Below, piece by piece: positions 13,627 through 20,739 of a DNA stretch of 20,739 nucleotides (the stretch's first letter is position 1; the number at the start of each line of letters is the position of its first letter). The DNA is from JBLMZH01 sp050258715 (GTDB taxonomy: Bacteria; Patescibacteriota; Doudnabacteria; UBA920; O2-02-FULL-48-8): contig JBLMZH010000030.1 of NCBI GenBank assembly GCA_050258715.1, positions 1-20,739 of the forward strand, read 5' to 3'. The position numbers and the translations under genes were made by a program. The notes below the pieces were generated by a model that worked only from the letters and a program-made list of their open reading frames with translations, made no database searches and was not told the origin of the DNA.

Positions 13627-16332
13627 ATGGAATACAAGCAGAAACTGTTGATGATCGACGGCCATGCCCTGACTCACAGGGCATTTCACGCTTTGCCAAA
13701 TCTTTCCAATTCCGAGGGCTTCCCCACCGGCGCCGTGTTCGGCTTTTTTTCCATGTTTTTAAAAGCCCTTCAGGACATCAAGCCGACCCACGCTCTGGTT
13801 GCGTTCGATTTGCCGGGCCCGACCTTCAGGCACAAACTCGCCACTGATTACAAAGCCACCCGCAAGGCCACAGCTGACGAATTGACCATGCAGCTCCCTG
13901 TGATCCAGGAGATATTGACCGCCCTGAACATTCCCGTGATCGTTAAGGAAGGCTATGAGGCTGACGATCTTCTTGGCATCATCTCCCGTTTAACTCCCAA
14001 GATGATGCTTAATATCGTGGTCACTGGCGACCTCGACTTGCTGCAGCTCATAAACAAAAACACGCAGGTCTTTCGGTTCCGCACCGGATTTTCCGACTAC
14101 ACGATTTATGATGAAAAGAAAATGGTCGAGGAGTATGATTTGCGGCCTGACCAATGGGTGGATTACAAGGCTTTGCGCGGAGATTCTTCGGACAACATTC
14201 CCGGCGTCAGAGGCATCGGTCCCAAGACGGCCCAGGAACTGATTTCAACCTTTGGCGACTTAAATAAAGTTTTTGAGGCGGCGGACGCAAACGACAAGCG
14301 GATCAAAACTGGAGCCTTAAACAAGCTTAAGCTCGGCAAGGCTTCGGCCTTCCTTTCCAAGCAGCTTTCTTATATCAACTGCAAGGACGGACTTGATTTT
14401 GATTTTACCAAGGCCAGGCTGGCCGATTACGACCGCGAAAAAGTTATCAGCTTGTTCCAGAAATATGCCATCCGTTCTTTGATCGACAAACTGCCCAAGA
14501 TCTCGGAAGAGGCCAAGCAGGCGATTGAAGCCAAGGCCGAGGTCAGCGAATTCGTAATCGTCGATACAATCGAAAAATTAGAAAGCTTAATCAAAGAACT
14601 TTCCGGGAAGCAATCCTTCGCCATTGATACGTCAAAAACTTTGGGGCCCTTAGTCGAAGCGCAAATGGTCGGCTTGTCTGTGGCGTTTGATGACGACAGA
14701 GCTTTTTATCTTCCAATTGCTCAATTTAAAGACATTGATTATTTGGGGAAACTTAAAACCCTGCTTGAGTCAAAAACCATAAACAAGATCGGCCACGATC
14801 TTAAGACCGACAGCCTGCTTTTGAAAAAATACGGGATCAATCTCTGTCCTTTGAGTTTCGATACAAAAATTGCGGCTTATCTGACCAATCCCGGCCAAAG
14901 GAATTACGACCAGGAAGCTCTGGGCTTTTCCGAACTGGGATTTCGAAAAAAGCCGATTGAGGAATATTTGGGCAAGCCTAAGGACAAGCTGCCGTTCGAA
15001 AAATTAAAACTTGAGGAACAGGCGGTCTACTCGAGCGAGGACGTTAACATCACCTGGCGGCTTAAGAACAAACTCGAAACCCAGCTTAAAGCTCAAAAAT
15101 TGGACAAGCTTTTCTTTGAGATTGAGATGCCTTTAATCGGCGTGCTCATGCTCATGGAGGAGCGCGGGATAAAATTGGACAGCCCGTGGCTTAAGCAGTT
15201 GGGCAAGGATGCGGACAAGGAGATTAAGGAATTGGAAAAGAAAATTCACGCTTTTGCCGGCGAGGAGTTCAACATTTCGTCGCCGATCCAGCTGCGCGAA
15301 ATTTTATTCGAGAAGCTGAACATCCCAACGGGAGACCTTAAGCGGCGCGGCAAGAACGGGGAACTGTCCACCGCTGCCTACGAGCTCGAGAAGCTGCGCG
15401 GCCAGCACCCGATCGTGGAGCTGATCTTTGATTACCGCGAACTTTCGAAATTGAAATCAACCTATTTGGACAGCCTGCCGGAACTTATGTCCAAGACAGA
15501 CGGCAGGGTTCACACAAATTACAATCAGACAATCGCCGCCACCGGCCGCCTGTCGTCTTCCGACCCCAACCTTCAGAATATTCCGGTCCGGACCGAATTA
15601 GGGCGCCAAGTCAGAAAAGCCTTTGTCGCGGAAAAAGGTTTTGTCCTGGCAGCTCTCGATTATTCCCAGATCGAGCTTCGGATCGCCGCTTCGCTTTCGG
15701 GAGACCCTGAAATGGTCAAAATTTTTAAGTCGGGCAAGGATTTTCACGCGGCCACGGCCGCCCGGCTGTTCAATGTCTTAGAGTCGGCCGTAACTTATGA
15801 GCAGCGAAGGCGGGCCAAGACCATCAATTTCAGCGTGCTTTACGGCGTTTCGGCTTTTGGCTTGTCTGAGCGCTCGGAAATGGGGCGGGCCGAGGCGGGC
15901 GAATTCATTCAGCGCTACTATCAGGTGTTCGGCCAGCTTAAAAAATTCATTGACGGGCAAATTGCAGAAGTCAGGGACAAGGGTTTTGCCATAAATGCGC
16001 TCGGGCGCATCCGCCAGTTTCCCGAGATCAGTTCCGGAAATTTTTCCGTACGCAACGCGGCGGAGCGGGCGGCGTTTAACATGCCAATCCAATCTTTGGC
16101 TGCTGATATCATCAAGATGGCCATGATCGAGATCGACAAAAAACTTGTGTCCGATGACTGCCGCATGCTTTTGCAGGTCCATGACGAACTGGTGTTTGAG
16201 ATCAAGAAAGATCGGCTTTCTGAATTTGCGCCGAAGATCAAACAAATAATGGAAGAGACTTACAAGCTGAACGTCCCGATGGTCGTGGATTGCAAGGTTG
16301 GCAGCAACTGGCTCGAAACGGAAAAACAGTAG
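13627..16332 (+). CDS. polA: DNA polymerase I
   Basis: 901 residues, full length. The 5' nuclease domain (about 1-290) is intact: FRHKLATDYKATRK, EADDLLG, VTGDLDLLQL and RGDSSDNIPGVRGIGPKTA. The 3'-5' exonuclease-like domain (about 310-490) keeps D334, D395, Y468 and D472, but the glutamate of the D-x-E motif is serine (DTS, S336). The polymerase domain has motif A DYSQIELR (D678), motif B RRRAKTINFSVLYG with phenylalanine at 735, and motif C VHDE (H852, D853). It fills gaps in repair and replaces RNA primers. No Shine-Dalgarno sequence precedes it. It is convergent with rpsT. Confidence 0.96.
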   Translation: MEYKQKLLMIDGHALTHRAFHALPNLSNSEGFPTGAVFGFFSMFLKALQDIKPTHALVAFDLPGPTFRHKLATDYKATRKATADELTMQLPVIQEILTALNIPVIVKEGYEADDLLGIISRLTPKMMLNIVVTGDLDLLQLINKNTQVFRFRTGFSDYTIYDEKKMVEEYDLRPDQWVDYKALRGDSSDNIPGVRGIGPKTAQELISTFGDLNKVFEAADANDKRIKTGALNKLKLGKASAFLSKQLSYINCKDGLDFDFTKARLADYDREKVISLFQKYAIRSLIDKLPKISEEAKQAIEAKAEVSEFVIVDTIEKLESLIKELSGKQSFAIDTSKTLGPLVEAQMVGLSVAFDDDRAFYLPIAQFKDIDYLGKLKTLLESKTINKIGHDLKTDSLLLKKYGINLCPLSFDTKIAAYLTNPGQRNYDQEALGFSELGFRKKPIEEYLGKPKDKLPFEKLKLEEQAVYSSEDVNITWRLKNKLETQLKAQKLDKLFFEIEMPLIGVLMLMEERGIKLDSPWLKQLGKDADKEIKELEKKIHAFAGEEFNISSPIQLREILFEKLNIPTGDLKRRGKNGELSTAAYELEKLRGQHPIVELIFDYRELSKLKSTYLDSLPELMSKTDGRVHTNYNQTIAATGRLSSSDPNLQNIPVRTELGRQVRKAFVAEKGFVLAALDYSQIELRIAASLSGDPEMVKIFKSGKDFHAATAARLFNVLESAVTYEQRRRAKTINFSVLYGVSAFGLSERSEMGRAEAGEFIQRYYQVFGQLKKFIDGQIAEVRDKGFAINALGRIRQFPEISSGNFSVRNAAERAAFNMPIQSLAADIIKMAMIEIDKKLVSDDCRMLLQVHDELVFEIKKDRLSEFAPKIKQIMEETYKLNVPMVVDCKVGSNWLETEKQ

Positions 16333-16377
16333 TTACCTCTTAAAAATTTTGCCGTAATACAAATCGAGGAACAGCAA

Positions 16378-16406
16378 AGACAGCCCCGCCAATGGTGGGG
16401 CTGTCT
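16378..16406. other. Strong GC-rich hairpin after polA
   Basis: AGACAGCCCCGCC and GGTGGGGCTGTCT form a 13-bp stem (one G-U pair) with a 3-nt loop AAT. There is no T-run after it on the plus strand and only a weak one on the minus strand. It could be a 3' stabilising stem for polA mRNA or a protein-binding or RNA element; the true terminator is the next hairpin. Confidence 0.6.
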
Positions 16407-16442
16407 GCGTTTACATTCATGTTTTGAAGAATATCCAAATAA

Positions 16443-16466
16443 AAACCCCGTTTTTTAACGGGGTTT
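16443..16466. terminator. Bidirectional terminator between polA and rpsT
   Basis: AAACCCCGTT (16443-16452) and AACGGGGTTT (16457-16466) form a perfect 10-bp stem with a TTTT loop. T-rich sequence follows on the plus strand, and T5 or more on the minus strand. It serves the convergent genes polA and rpsT. Confidence 0.9.
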
Positions 16467-16470
16467 AATT

Positions 16471-16740
16471 TTATTTGCTGGCTGATCTGGCTACCATTTT
16501 CGCAAGACGGGACTTTTTTCTGGAAGCGGCATTCTTATGGATCCAATTCTTTTTCACGGCCTTGTCCAAAGCGGAGTAGGCATTTTGGATGGCCTTTTTC
16601 GTTTCATCCGCCTTGCCTGCGGTGACGGCTTTTCTCAGATCCTTGATTGATCTTTTGATCTTATCGTCAATCTTTAAGTTGATCTTGCGCCGACTGATAT
16701 TCTGCCTGGCTGCCTTGATGGCTGACTTGGTATTTGGCAT
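16471..16740 (-). CDS. rpsT: 30S ribosomal protein S20
   Basis: 89 residues, standard length. It begins MPNTKSAIKAARQN and continues as a lysine/arginine-rich helical protein with SALDKAVKKNWIHKNAASRK and a C-terminal KKSRLAKMVARSASK. S20 binds 16S rRNA early in 30S assembly. It is monocistronic here, with its own promoter about 70 bp upstream and a strong terminator just after the stop. No strong Shine-Dalgarno sequence is visible. Confidence 0.95.
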   Translation of the reverse strand: MPNTKSAIKAARQNISRRKINLKIDDKIKRSIKDLRKAVTAGKADETKKAIQNAYSALDKAVKKNWIHKNAASRKKSRLAKMVARSASK

Positions 16741-16808
16741 GGATTGATTGAATGATTAAGTCGAATTTCAAGCCGCAATTGACACGGAAAATTTTGGCTA
16801 GTGGTGGA

Positions 16809-16837
16809 ATGATAGCAGGTATGAGCACTTTCGACAA
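16809..16837 (-). promoter_or_regulatory. rpsT promoter
   Basis: On the minus strand, TTGTCG (16837-16832), a 17-nt spacer and TATCAT (16814-16809) with TGC before it (extended -10). The predicted start near 16802 gives a leader of about 60 nt, longer than for other genes in the window. S20 leaders in other bacteria can carry autoregulation; nothing specific is recognised here. Confidence 0.6.
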
Positions 16838-16926
16838 CCTTAATAAATGTAGTCGGTTGATTAATAAACGCCCAAATCTATTCAGCCCTGCTAAGTCCCA
16901 AAATCTCTTTTCCACATTAAAGAACC

Positions 16927-16955
16927 TTGACCATATGGACACTATTTTTTAATAT
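16927..16955 (+). promoter_or_regulatory. Promoter of the PaaX/Cas2-like gene with overlapping palindromic operator
   Basis: TTGACC (16927-16932), a 17-nt spacer and TAATAT (16950-16955), with a leader of about 22 nt to the ATG. The palindrome CCATATGG (16931-16938), extended to CCATATGGAC, overlaps the -35 and the spacer, a classic repressor position. The same ten bases recur in the loop of the terminator after the gene. Autoregulation by the encoded protein is inferred. Confidence 0.65.
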
Positions 16956-16983
16956 GCTTTCTTAATCATTTTTATTTATTGCC

Positions 16984-17448
16984 ATGCATTGGATAGCTCA
17001 GGAATTTATTAAGATATTAGCGGATCTCGGTAGTTTTAGTTGGGAATTTATAAATACTCCTTACGGTAAATTGAGAATTGGTAATATGGGTTATCCAAAT
17101 GGCTATTATCATTTGAGGTCGCTGGAAAAGAAAAAAATTGTCGTAAGAAAGAAGGTTGGGAATAAAAATTTATATTTTTTAACAAAAAAAGGGCAAAAAA
17201 TAAGGGTTGAGAAGCTTTTCAAGGAAAGGACGGACGGTTTGTTGACGATGGCAATTTTTGATATTCCAACAAGCCAGAATAAAGCCAGGACTTCCTTTCG
17301 AAAATATTTATTGAAAAACGGGTTTGTAAATGTCCAAAAAAGTGTTATGGTCAGTCGATTTTTGCCTGATGATGAATTAAGAGGAATGGTTAAGCGTCTT
17401 AAAATTAGTGGTTTTGTTAAATTAATTTCCGCAAAATTTTTAGTTTAA
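16984..17448 (+). CDS. PaaX-like / Cas2-like winged-helix regulator
   Basis: 154 residues. The N-terminal part (about 1-80) looks like a winged helix: GYYHLRSLEKKKIVVRKKVG, then YFLTKKGQKI as the wing. The C-terminal part (about 84-154) matches the Cas2-like ferredoxin fold of PaaX middle domains: TMAIFDIPTSQNKARTSFRK, LLKNGFVNVQKSVMVSRF. D93 in the FDIP strand corresponds to the Cas2 catalytic aspartate position. No CRISPR array or cas1 is present, so a regulator is far more likely than an adaptation nuclease. The gene is visibly more AT-rich than its neighbours, which suggests transfer. It stands alone between promoter and terminator. Confidence 0.75.
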   Translation: MHWIAQEFIKILADLGSFSWEFINTPYGKLRIGNMGYPNGYYHLRSLEKKKIVVRKKVGNKNLYFLTKKGQKIRVEKLFKERTDGLLTMAIFDIPTSQNKARTSFRKYLLKNGFVNVQKSVMVSRFLPDDELRGMVKRLKISGFVKLISAKFLV

Positions 17449-17482
17449 AAAAAGTGATCCATATGGACCACTTTTTTTAAAC
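17443..17482. terminator. Bidirectional terminator with CCATATGGAC in its loop
   Basis: A 14-bp perfect stem, from GTTTAAAAAAAGTG (17443-17456) and CACTTTTTTTAAAC (17469-17482), is topped by the palindrome TCCATATGGA (17458-17467). The A7/T7 runs within the stem let it act in both directions, for the PaaX/Cas2-like gene and for the convergent uvrB. The stem begins within the last codons of the gene. Confidence 0.8.
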
Positions 17483-17547
17483 CAGCTGAAGTTGTGGAAA
17501 TCTAAGGTTAAAAGGAATAAGCAGCAGCACGCTTTTTATAAAGTCAT

Positions 17548-19551
17548 TTAAAAACTGCTGATCTTGTGGCGGGTCTTGCGTTTGTTTTCCCGGATGGCCG
17601 AGATCTGGTCGCGGAGGTTGGCGGCTTTTTCGAAATCAAGGTTCTTGGCTGCCAAATCCATTTGGTCACGCAGCTCCTCGATGAGGTACGCGACTTCCTG
17701 CCTGGTCATGTCCTTTAGCTGCCTGAGTTTGTCTTTGGTTTCGGCTTCTTCGGCTTTTTTTCCGGCCAGCCGGTTTTCCTGAATCTTCTTTGTAATACCC
17801 GTCGGGGTAATGCCGTGCTCGGTATTGTATTTTTCCTGGATCTCGCGCCTTCGCTCGACTTCATCCATGGCGGCCTTCATCGATTTTGTGATCTTGTCCG
17901 CGTACATGATGACCTGGCCGTCAACGTGTCTTGCGGCGCGGCCCATGGTCTGGACCAGTGCCGTTTGCGATCGTAAATAGCCTTCCTTGTCAGCGTCAAG
18001 AATTGCCACCAGTGACACTTCCGGCAGGTCCAAGCCCTCGCGCAAAAGGTTGATTCCGACCACGACGTCATAAACCCCCAGCCTTAGGTCCCTGAGAATT
18101 TCCAGGCGTTCCAAAGTATCAATGTCGGCGTGCAGATAATGGACCTTGATGCGGTATTCCGCCAGATAAGCTGACAATTCTTCGGCCATGTTCTTGGTCA
18201 GCGTCGTGACCAAGACCCGCTGTTTGATGGCGACGCGCTTGCGGATCTCTTCCATCAAATCGTCTACCTGATGTTCGGTCGGCTTGATCGTGATCTTGGG
18301 GTCCAAAAGTCCGGTCGGCCTGATCAGCTGTTCCACCACCTGTTTCGAAATTTTTAGCTCGCGTTCTTTTTCGGGAGTGGCGGACACGAAAATGGCTTGG
18401 TCGATCTTGCCTTCGAACTCTTCGAATTTAAGCGGCCGGTTGTCCTTGGCCGACGGCAGCCTGAATCCGTAATCGACAAGCGTTTGCTTGCGGGACGAGT
18501 CGCCGTGGTACATGCCGTAGATCTGAGGCAGGGTAATGTGCGATTCGTCGATGAACATCAAAAAATCATCGGGAAAATAATCAATGAGCGTCGACGGGGG
18601 ATCGCCCGGGTTTCGAAAATCGAGGTGCCGGGAATAATTTTCTATGCCCGCAACGTATCCGGTTTCCAAAAGCATTTCCAAATCGAAGTTGGTGCGCTGT
18701 TCAATGCGCTGAGCCTCGACTAAAAGTCCTTGGCGCTTGAAAAATTTGATCCGCTGAGCCAGTTCGGCCCGGATATTTTCCACGGCAGCCAGGATTTTTT
18801 CGCGGGGAGTGACGAAGTGCTTGGCCGGGAAGATCGTAACCTCTTCGCGGGTTCCCAAATCGTGGCCGGTCAAAGGATCGTGCTCGGAAATAGTTTCAAC
18901 TTTGTCGCCGTCAAAGGATATCCTGATGATCTTGTCCGCGGACGCGGGAATAAGCTCGACGGTTTCGCCCCTGACCCGGAAATTGCCGCGCTCCATGGCA
19001 ATATCGTTTCGCATGAACTGCAGATCCGTCAGTCTTCTTAGGAGTTTGTCGCGCTTGATGTTTTTGCCTACTTCCAGTTTGATCGACAGGTCCAAATAAT
19101 CGCCCGGCGAGCCCAGCCCGTAAATGCAGGATACCGAAGCCACGATCAAAACGTCGCGCCTGGAGAGCAAACTTTGGGTGGCGGCGTTTCGAAGCTTGTC
19201 GATTTCCTCGTTGATTTCGGTTTCTTTTTCGATATAGGTATCGGTGCGGGGGATGTAGGCTTCGGGCTGGTAGTAGTCGTAATAGGAGACAAAATAGTGG
19301 ACCGCGTTTTCCGGAAAAAAGTCCTGAAACTCCGAAGCCAGCTGGGCGGCCAGGGTTTTGTTGTGGGAAATGATCAAGGTCGGCCGCTGAATCTTCTCGA
19401 CGACTTTGGCCATGGTGAAAGTCTTGCCGCTGCCCGTAACGCCCAAAAGCGTCTGGTAGTGGTATTTTTTGTTAATACCGCTGATCAGCTTGTCTATGGC
19501 CTTAGGCTGATCGCCGGCCGGTTCGAATGGCGAATGAAGTTTGAATTGCAT
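17548..19551 (-). CDS. uvrB: UvrABC system protein B
   Basis: 667 residues, full length. Walker A GVTGSGKT is at 37-44, the damage-probing beta-hairpin region VSYYDYYQPEAYIPRTD is at about 88-104, and MFIDESH is the DEAD-type motif. Late helicase motifs include VGINLLREGLDLPEVSLVAI and QTMGRAARH. The C-terminal UVR motif (RDQMDLAAKNLDFEKAANLR) for UvrC contact is intact. UvrB verifies lesions delivered by UvrA and recruits UvrC. It is divergent from ruvA. TATAAT lies only 5 nt before the ATG, so the message may be leaderless. Confidence 0.97.
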   Translation of the reverse strand: MQFKLHSPFEPAGDQPKAIDKLISGINKKYHYQTLLGVTGSGKTFTMAKVVEKIQRPTLIISHNKTLAAQLASEFQDFFPENAVHYFVSYYDYYQPEAYIPRTDTYIEKETEINEEIDKLRNAATQSLLSRRDVLIVASVSCIYGLGSPGDYLDLSIKLEVGKNIKRDKLLRRLTDLQFMRNDIAMERGNFRVRGETVELIPASADKIIRISFDGDKVETISEHDPLTGHDLGTREEVTIFPAKHFVTPREKILAAVENIRAELAQRIKFFKRQGLLVEAQRIEQRTNFDLEMLLETGYVAGIENYSRHLDFRNPGDPPSTLIDYFPDDFLMFIDESHITLPQIYGMYHGDSSRKQTLVDYGFRLPSAKDNRPLKFEEFEGKIDQAIFVSATPEKERELKISKQVVEQLIRPTGLLDPKITIKPTEHQVDDLMEEIRKRVAIKQRVLVTTLTKNMAEELSAYLAEYRIKVHYLHADIDTLERLEILRDLRLGVYDVVVGINLLREGLDLPEVSLVAILDADKEGYLRSQTALVQTMGRAARHVDGQVIMYADKITKSMKAAMDEVERRREIQEKYNTEHGITPTGITKKIQENRLAGKKAEEAETKDKLRQLKDMTRQEVAYLIEELRDQMDLAAKNLDFEKAANLRDQISAIRENKRKTRHKISSF

Positions 19552-19556
19552 ATCAA

Positions 19557-19570
19557 ATTATATTTTACCA
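19557..19570 (-). promoter_or_regulatory. uvrB promoter (-10 region), probably leaderless
   Basis: On the minus strand TGGTAAAAT (19570-19562) overlaps TATAAT (19562-19557). The second ends 5 nt before the uvrB ATG, so transcription would start at the start codon; the first would give a leader of about 4 nt. No good -35 and no SOS-type operator is evident. Confidence 0.5.
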
Positions 19571-19695
19571 GAGGCCGGACGCGTTTGTATAGTGGCTTAA
19601 GGCGCAAAAAGAAAAGCGCCCGAAACGAGTCCGAAAAGAAGGCGGCGGCTTAGAATTTTGGCTTAAGCGTTGTGGCTATTTTTTCAACCCTGGCT

Positions 19696-19701
19696 TATAA
19701 T
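19696..19701 (+). promoter_or_regulatory. ruvA promoter (-10)
   Basis: A perfect TATAAT at 19696-19701 lies 23 nt before the ruvA ATG. A weak TTGTGG (19670-19675) is 20 nt upstream of it. The 173-bp gap between uvrB and ruvA holds both divergent promoters and a small GGCGC/GCGCC hairpin (19601-19620), but no clear shared operator. Confidence 0.55.
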
Positions 19702-19724
19702 AATTTTACCGTTAAAACTAGAAT

Positions 19725-20291
19725 ATGATCGGATCAATTTCAGGGAAAATCAAGTATAAGAGTGCGAATTATGTGATTGTGGAAACCTCTGGTATCGGGT
19801 ACAAGGTCTTTGTTCCGCAGAGCCTTTTGTTTTCGCTCAAGCTTGCCCAGCCTATCGATCTGGTCATTCATACTTATGTCCGCGAAGACCAGCTGACGCT
19901 GTTCGGTTTTTTGACCCTCGAGGAGCTGGAATTTTTTGAAATGCTTTTGACCGTCTCCGGCGTCGGTCCCAAATCAGCGCTTGGAATCATGTCGCTGGAA
20001 AGCGTGTCCATGATCAAGTCCGCGATCGTTTCCGAGGACCCGAGCGTGTTTACCAAGGTCTCAGGAATCGGAAGAAAAACCGCGGAACGGGTGATCGTTG
20101 AACTGAAGGAAAAAGTCAGAACGGAAACCGATTCGGTCGGCGCAGCCAAAGAACACACGGACGCCTTGGACGCCTTGATCTCGCTCGGTTACAGCCAGCA
20201 GCAGGCCAGAGAAGCCTTAAAGGCCGTTCCGGCCGCGGTCAAAGACATTCAGGACAAGGTCAAACTGGCTCTTAAATATCTGACCAAATGA
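19725..20291 (+). CDS. ruvA: Holliday junction DNA-binding protein RuvA
   Basis: 188 residues, normal length. The N-terminal OB fold begins MIGSISGKIKYKSANYVIVE and includes TYVREDQLTLFGF with the acidic pin region. Two helix-hairpin-helix motifs follow, VSGVGPKSALGIMS and VSGIGRKTAERVIVEL. A C-terminal three-helix domain (DALDALISLGYSQQQAREAL) binds RuvB. RuvA tetramers hold the four-way junction. The FemAB-type gene starts 3 nt after its stop, so the two are probably co-transcribed. ruvB is on the other strand about 11 kb away. Confidence 0.96.
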   Translation: MIGSISGKIKYKSANYVIVETSGIGYKVFVPQSLLFSLKLAQPIDLVIHTYVREDQLTLFGFLTLEELEFFEMLLTVSGVGPKSALGIMSLESVSMIKSAIVSEDPSVFTKVSGIGRKTAERVIVELKEKVRTETDSVGAAKEHTDALDALISLGYSQQQAREALKAVPAAVKDIQDKVKLALKYLTK

Positions 20292-20294
20292 TTG

Positions 20295-20739
20295 ATGGCA
20301 TTTGAGATGAATAAAACCGAATGGGATAAGCGCGTGATCGGCCTGAAGGGGTCGATTTTGCAGTCTTATGTCTGGGGAGAATTCCAAAAGGCCATGGGAT
20401 TTAAAATCGAGCGAATTTTTGGTCCGGATTTTTTGGGATTGTTCGTTCATCTTCCCCTGCCTTTTGGCAAACATTATTTGTACGCCCCGAAGGGCCCGCT
20501 CGGCAACGCGGAGAGCGCAATATCAGAGGCCAAAAAAATAGACGGGCCGAAACCCGTATTCATCAGAGTCGAGCCTGAAACAAAATTGAACCTGCCCAGA
20601 GCGGCCAAGGATATTCAACCGGTCTTAAGCTGGGTTTTGGATTTGAATGAAAGCGAGGATCTGATCTTGGCGAAGATGAAACCCAAGCATCGCTACAATT
20701 TGAACCTGGCCATAAAAAAGGGAGTGAAAATTCGCCAGG
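20295..20739 (+). CDS. FemAB-type peptidoglycan bridge aminoacyltransferase, N-terminal part
   Basis: The frame runs to the right edge, giving 148 residues; the C-terminal half is outside the window. The visible part matches the FemAB/GNAT-like family: SILQSYVWGEFQKAMGFKIE, YLYAPKGPLGN, FIRVEPETK, SWVLDLNESEDLILAKMKPK and RYNLNLAIKKGVKI. These enzymes use aminoacyl-tRNA to add amino acids to the peptidoglycan stem peptide of lipid II, or transfer to other targets. The start ATG at 20295 is 3 nt after the ruvA stop; ATG at 20307 is an alternative. No Shine-Dalgarno sequence is clear. Confidence 0.85.
   Translation, partial: MAFEMNKTEWDKRVIGLKGSILQSYVWGEFQKAMGFKIERIFGPDFLGLFVHLPLPFGKHYLYAPKGPLGNAESAISEAKKIDGPKPVFIRVEPETKLNLPRAAKDIQPVLSWVLDLNESEDLILAKMKPKHRYNLNLAIKKGVKIRQ

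Noticed and set aside
15778..16245. 155-residue antisense reading frame inside polA
   Set aside because: It is opposite conserved polymerase motifs B and C, with no start signal or domain.
16752..16952. 66-residue reading frame between rpsT and the PaaX/Cas2-like gene
   Set aside because: It runs across the rpsT promoter (other strand) and into the -35/-10 region of the next gene, has no ribosome-binding site and no recognisable domain.
16984..17448. CRISPR-Cas adaptation gene cas2
   Set aside because: No cas1, no other cas gene and no repeat-spacer array in the window; the N-terminal winged helix points to a PaaX-type regulator.
19174..19653. 159-residue plus-strand reading frame opposite uvrB
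   Set aside because: The glycine/valine-rich translation mirrors the uvrB coding strand and it extends over the uvrB promoter; not credible as a gene.
1..20739. TGA recoded to glycine (Gracilibacteria/SR1 code)
   Set aside because: Well-conserved proteins such as RuvA and the VanW-like protein end at TGA at the expected family length, and no conserved gene is interrupted by TGA.

Overview
The window looks like a chromosomal origin region from a small-genome bacterium, most likely a member of the Patescibacteria (CPR). It holds the classic cluster khpB-yidC-yidD-rnpA-rpmH, read leftward, against dnaA-dnaN-recF, read rightward. The CPR assignment is an inference. It rests on the compact layout, a VanW/YoaR protein, a two-helix PH-domain protein, a PaaX/Cas2-like regulator, a PilB ATPase and long AT-rich palindromic intergenic elements. 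Reading frames close sensibly at TGA, so there is no sign of the TGA-to-glycine code of Gracilibacteria/SR1. No rRNA, tRNA or CRISPR array was found.

Layout. Positions 1-755: 3' end of an O-antigen-ligase-like membrane protein, closed by a shared terminator. 799-2747: leftward ribosome, RNase P and membrane-insertion operon, with start and stop codons abutting or overlapping. 2748-2966: divergent control region with good promoters for rpmH and dnaA, a DnaA-box-like site inside the dnaA promoter, and a 10-bp-arm palindrome. 2967-6805: dnaA, a 234-bp AT-rich oriC candidate, dnaN, a terminator-like hairpin, recF. 6816-10296: leftward group tsaE-vanW-ruvB, then a small membrane protein and a PH-domain protein. 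10297-10603: a 163-bp long hairpin element and a promoter. 10604-13444: a degenerate DHH-family protein and a PilB/GspE ATPase. 13451-13612: a second long palindrome and a terminator. 13627-16332: polA. 16471-16740: rpsT, leftward. 16984-17448: an AT-rich PaaX/Cas2-like regulator. 17548-19551: uvrB, leftward. 19725 to the end: ruvA and the start of a FemAB-type peptidoglycan-bridge enzyme.

Functionally the window covers replication initiation (DnaA, DnaN, RecF, candidate oriC), DNA repair and recombination (PolA, UvrB, RuvA, RuvB, RecF), membrane protein biogenesis (YidC, YidD), translation and tRNA modification (L34, S20, RnpA, KhpB, TsaE), and the cell surface (ligase, VanW, FemAB, PilB).

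The most interesting parts are outside the housekeeping genes. (1) The PaaX/Cas2-like gene has CCATATGGAC both in its promoter and in the loop of its terminator. (2) A 163-bp coaxial hairpin seems to contain the tsaE ribosome-binding site. (3) The dnaA-dnaN gap has nested inverted repeats and many TTAYCAACA-like sites. (4) The DHH-family protein has lost its metal-binding motifs. (5) A perfect terminator-like hairpin lies directly against the recF start codon.
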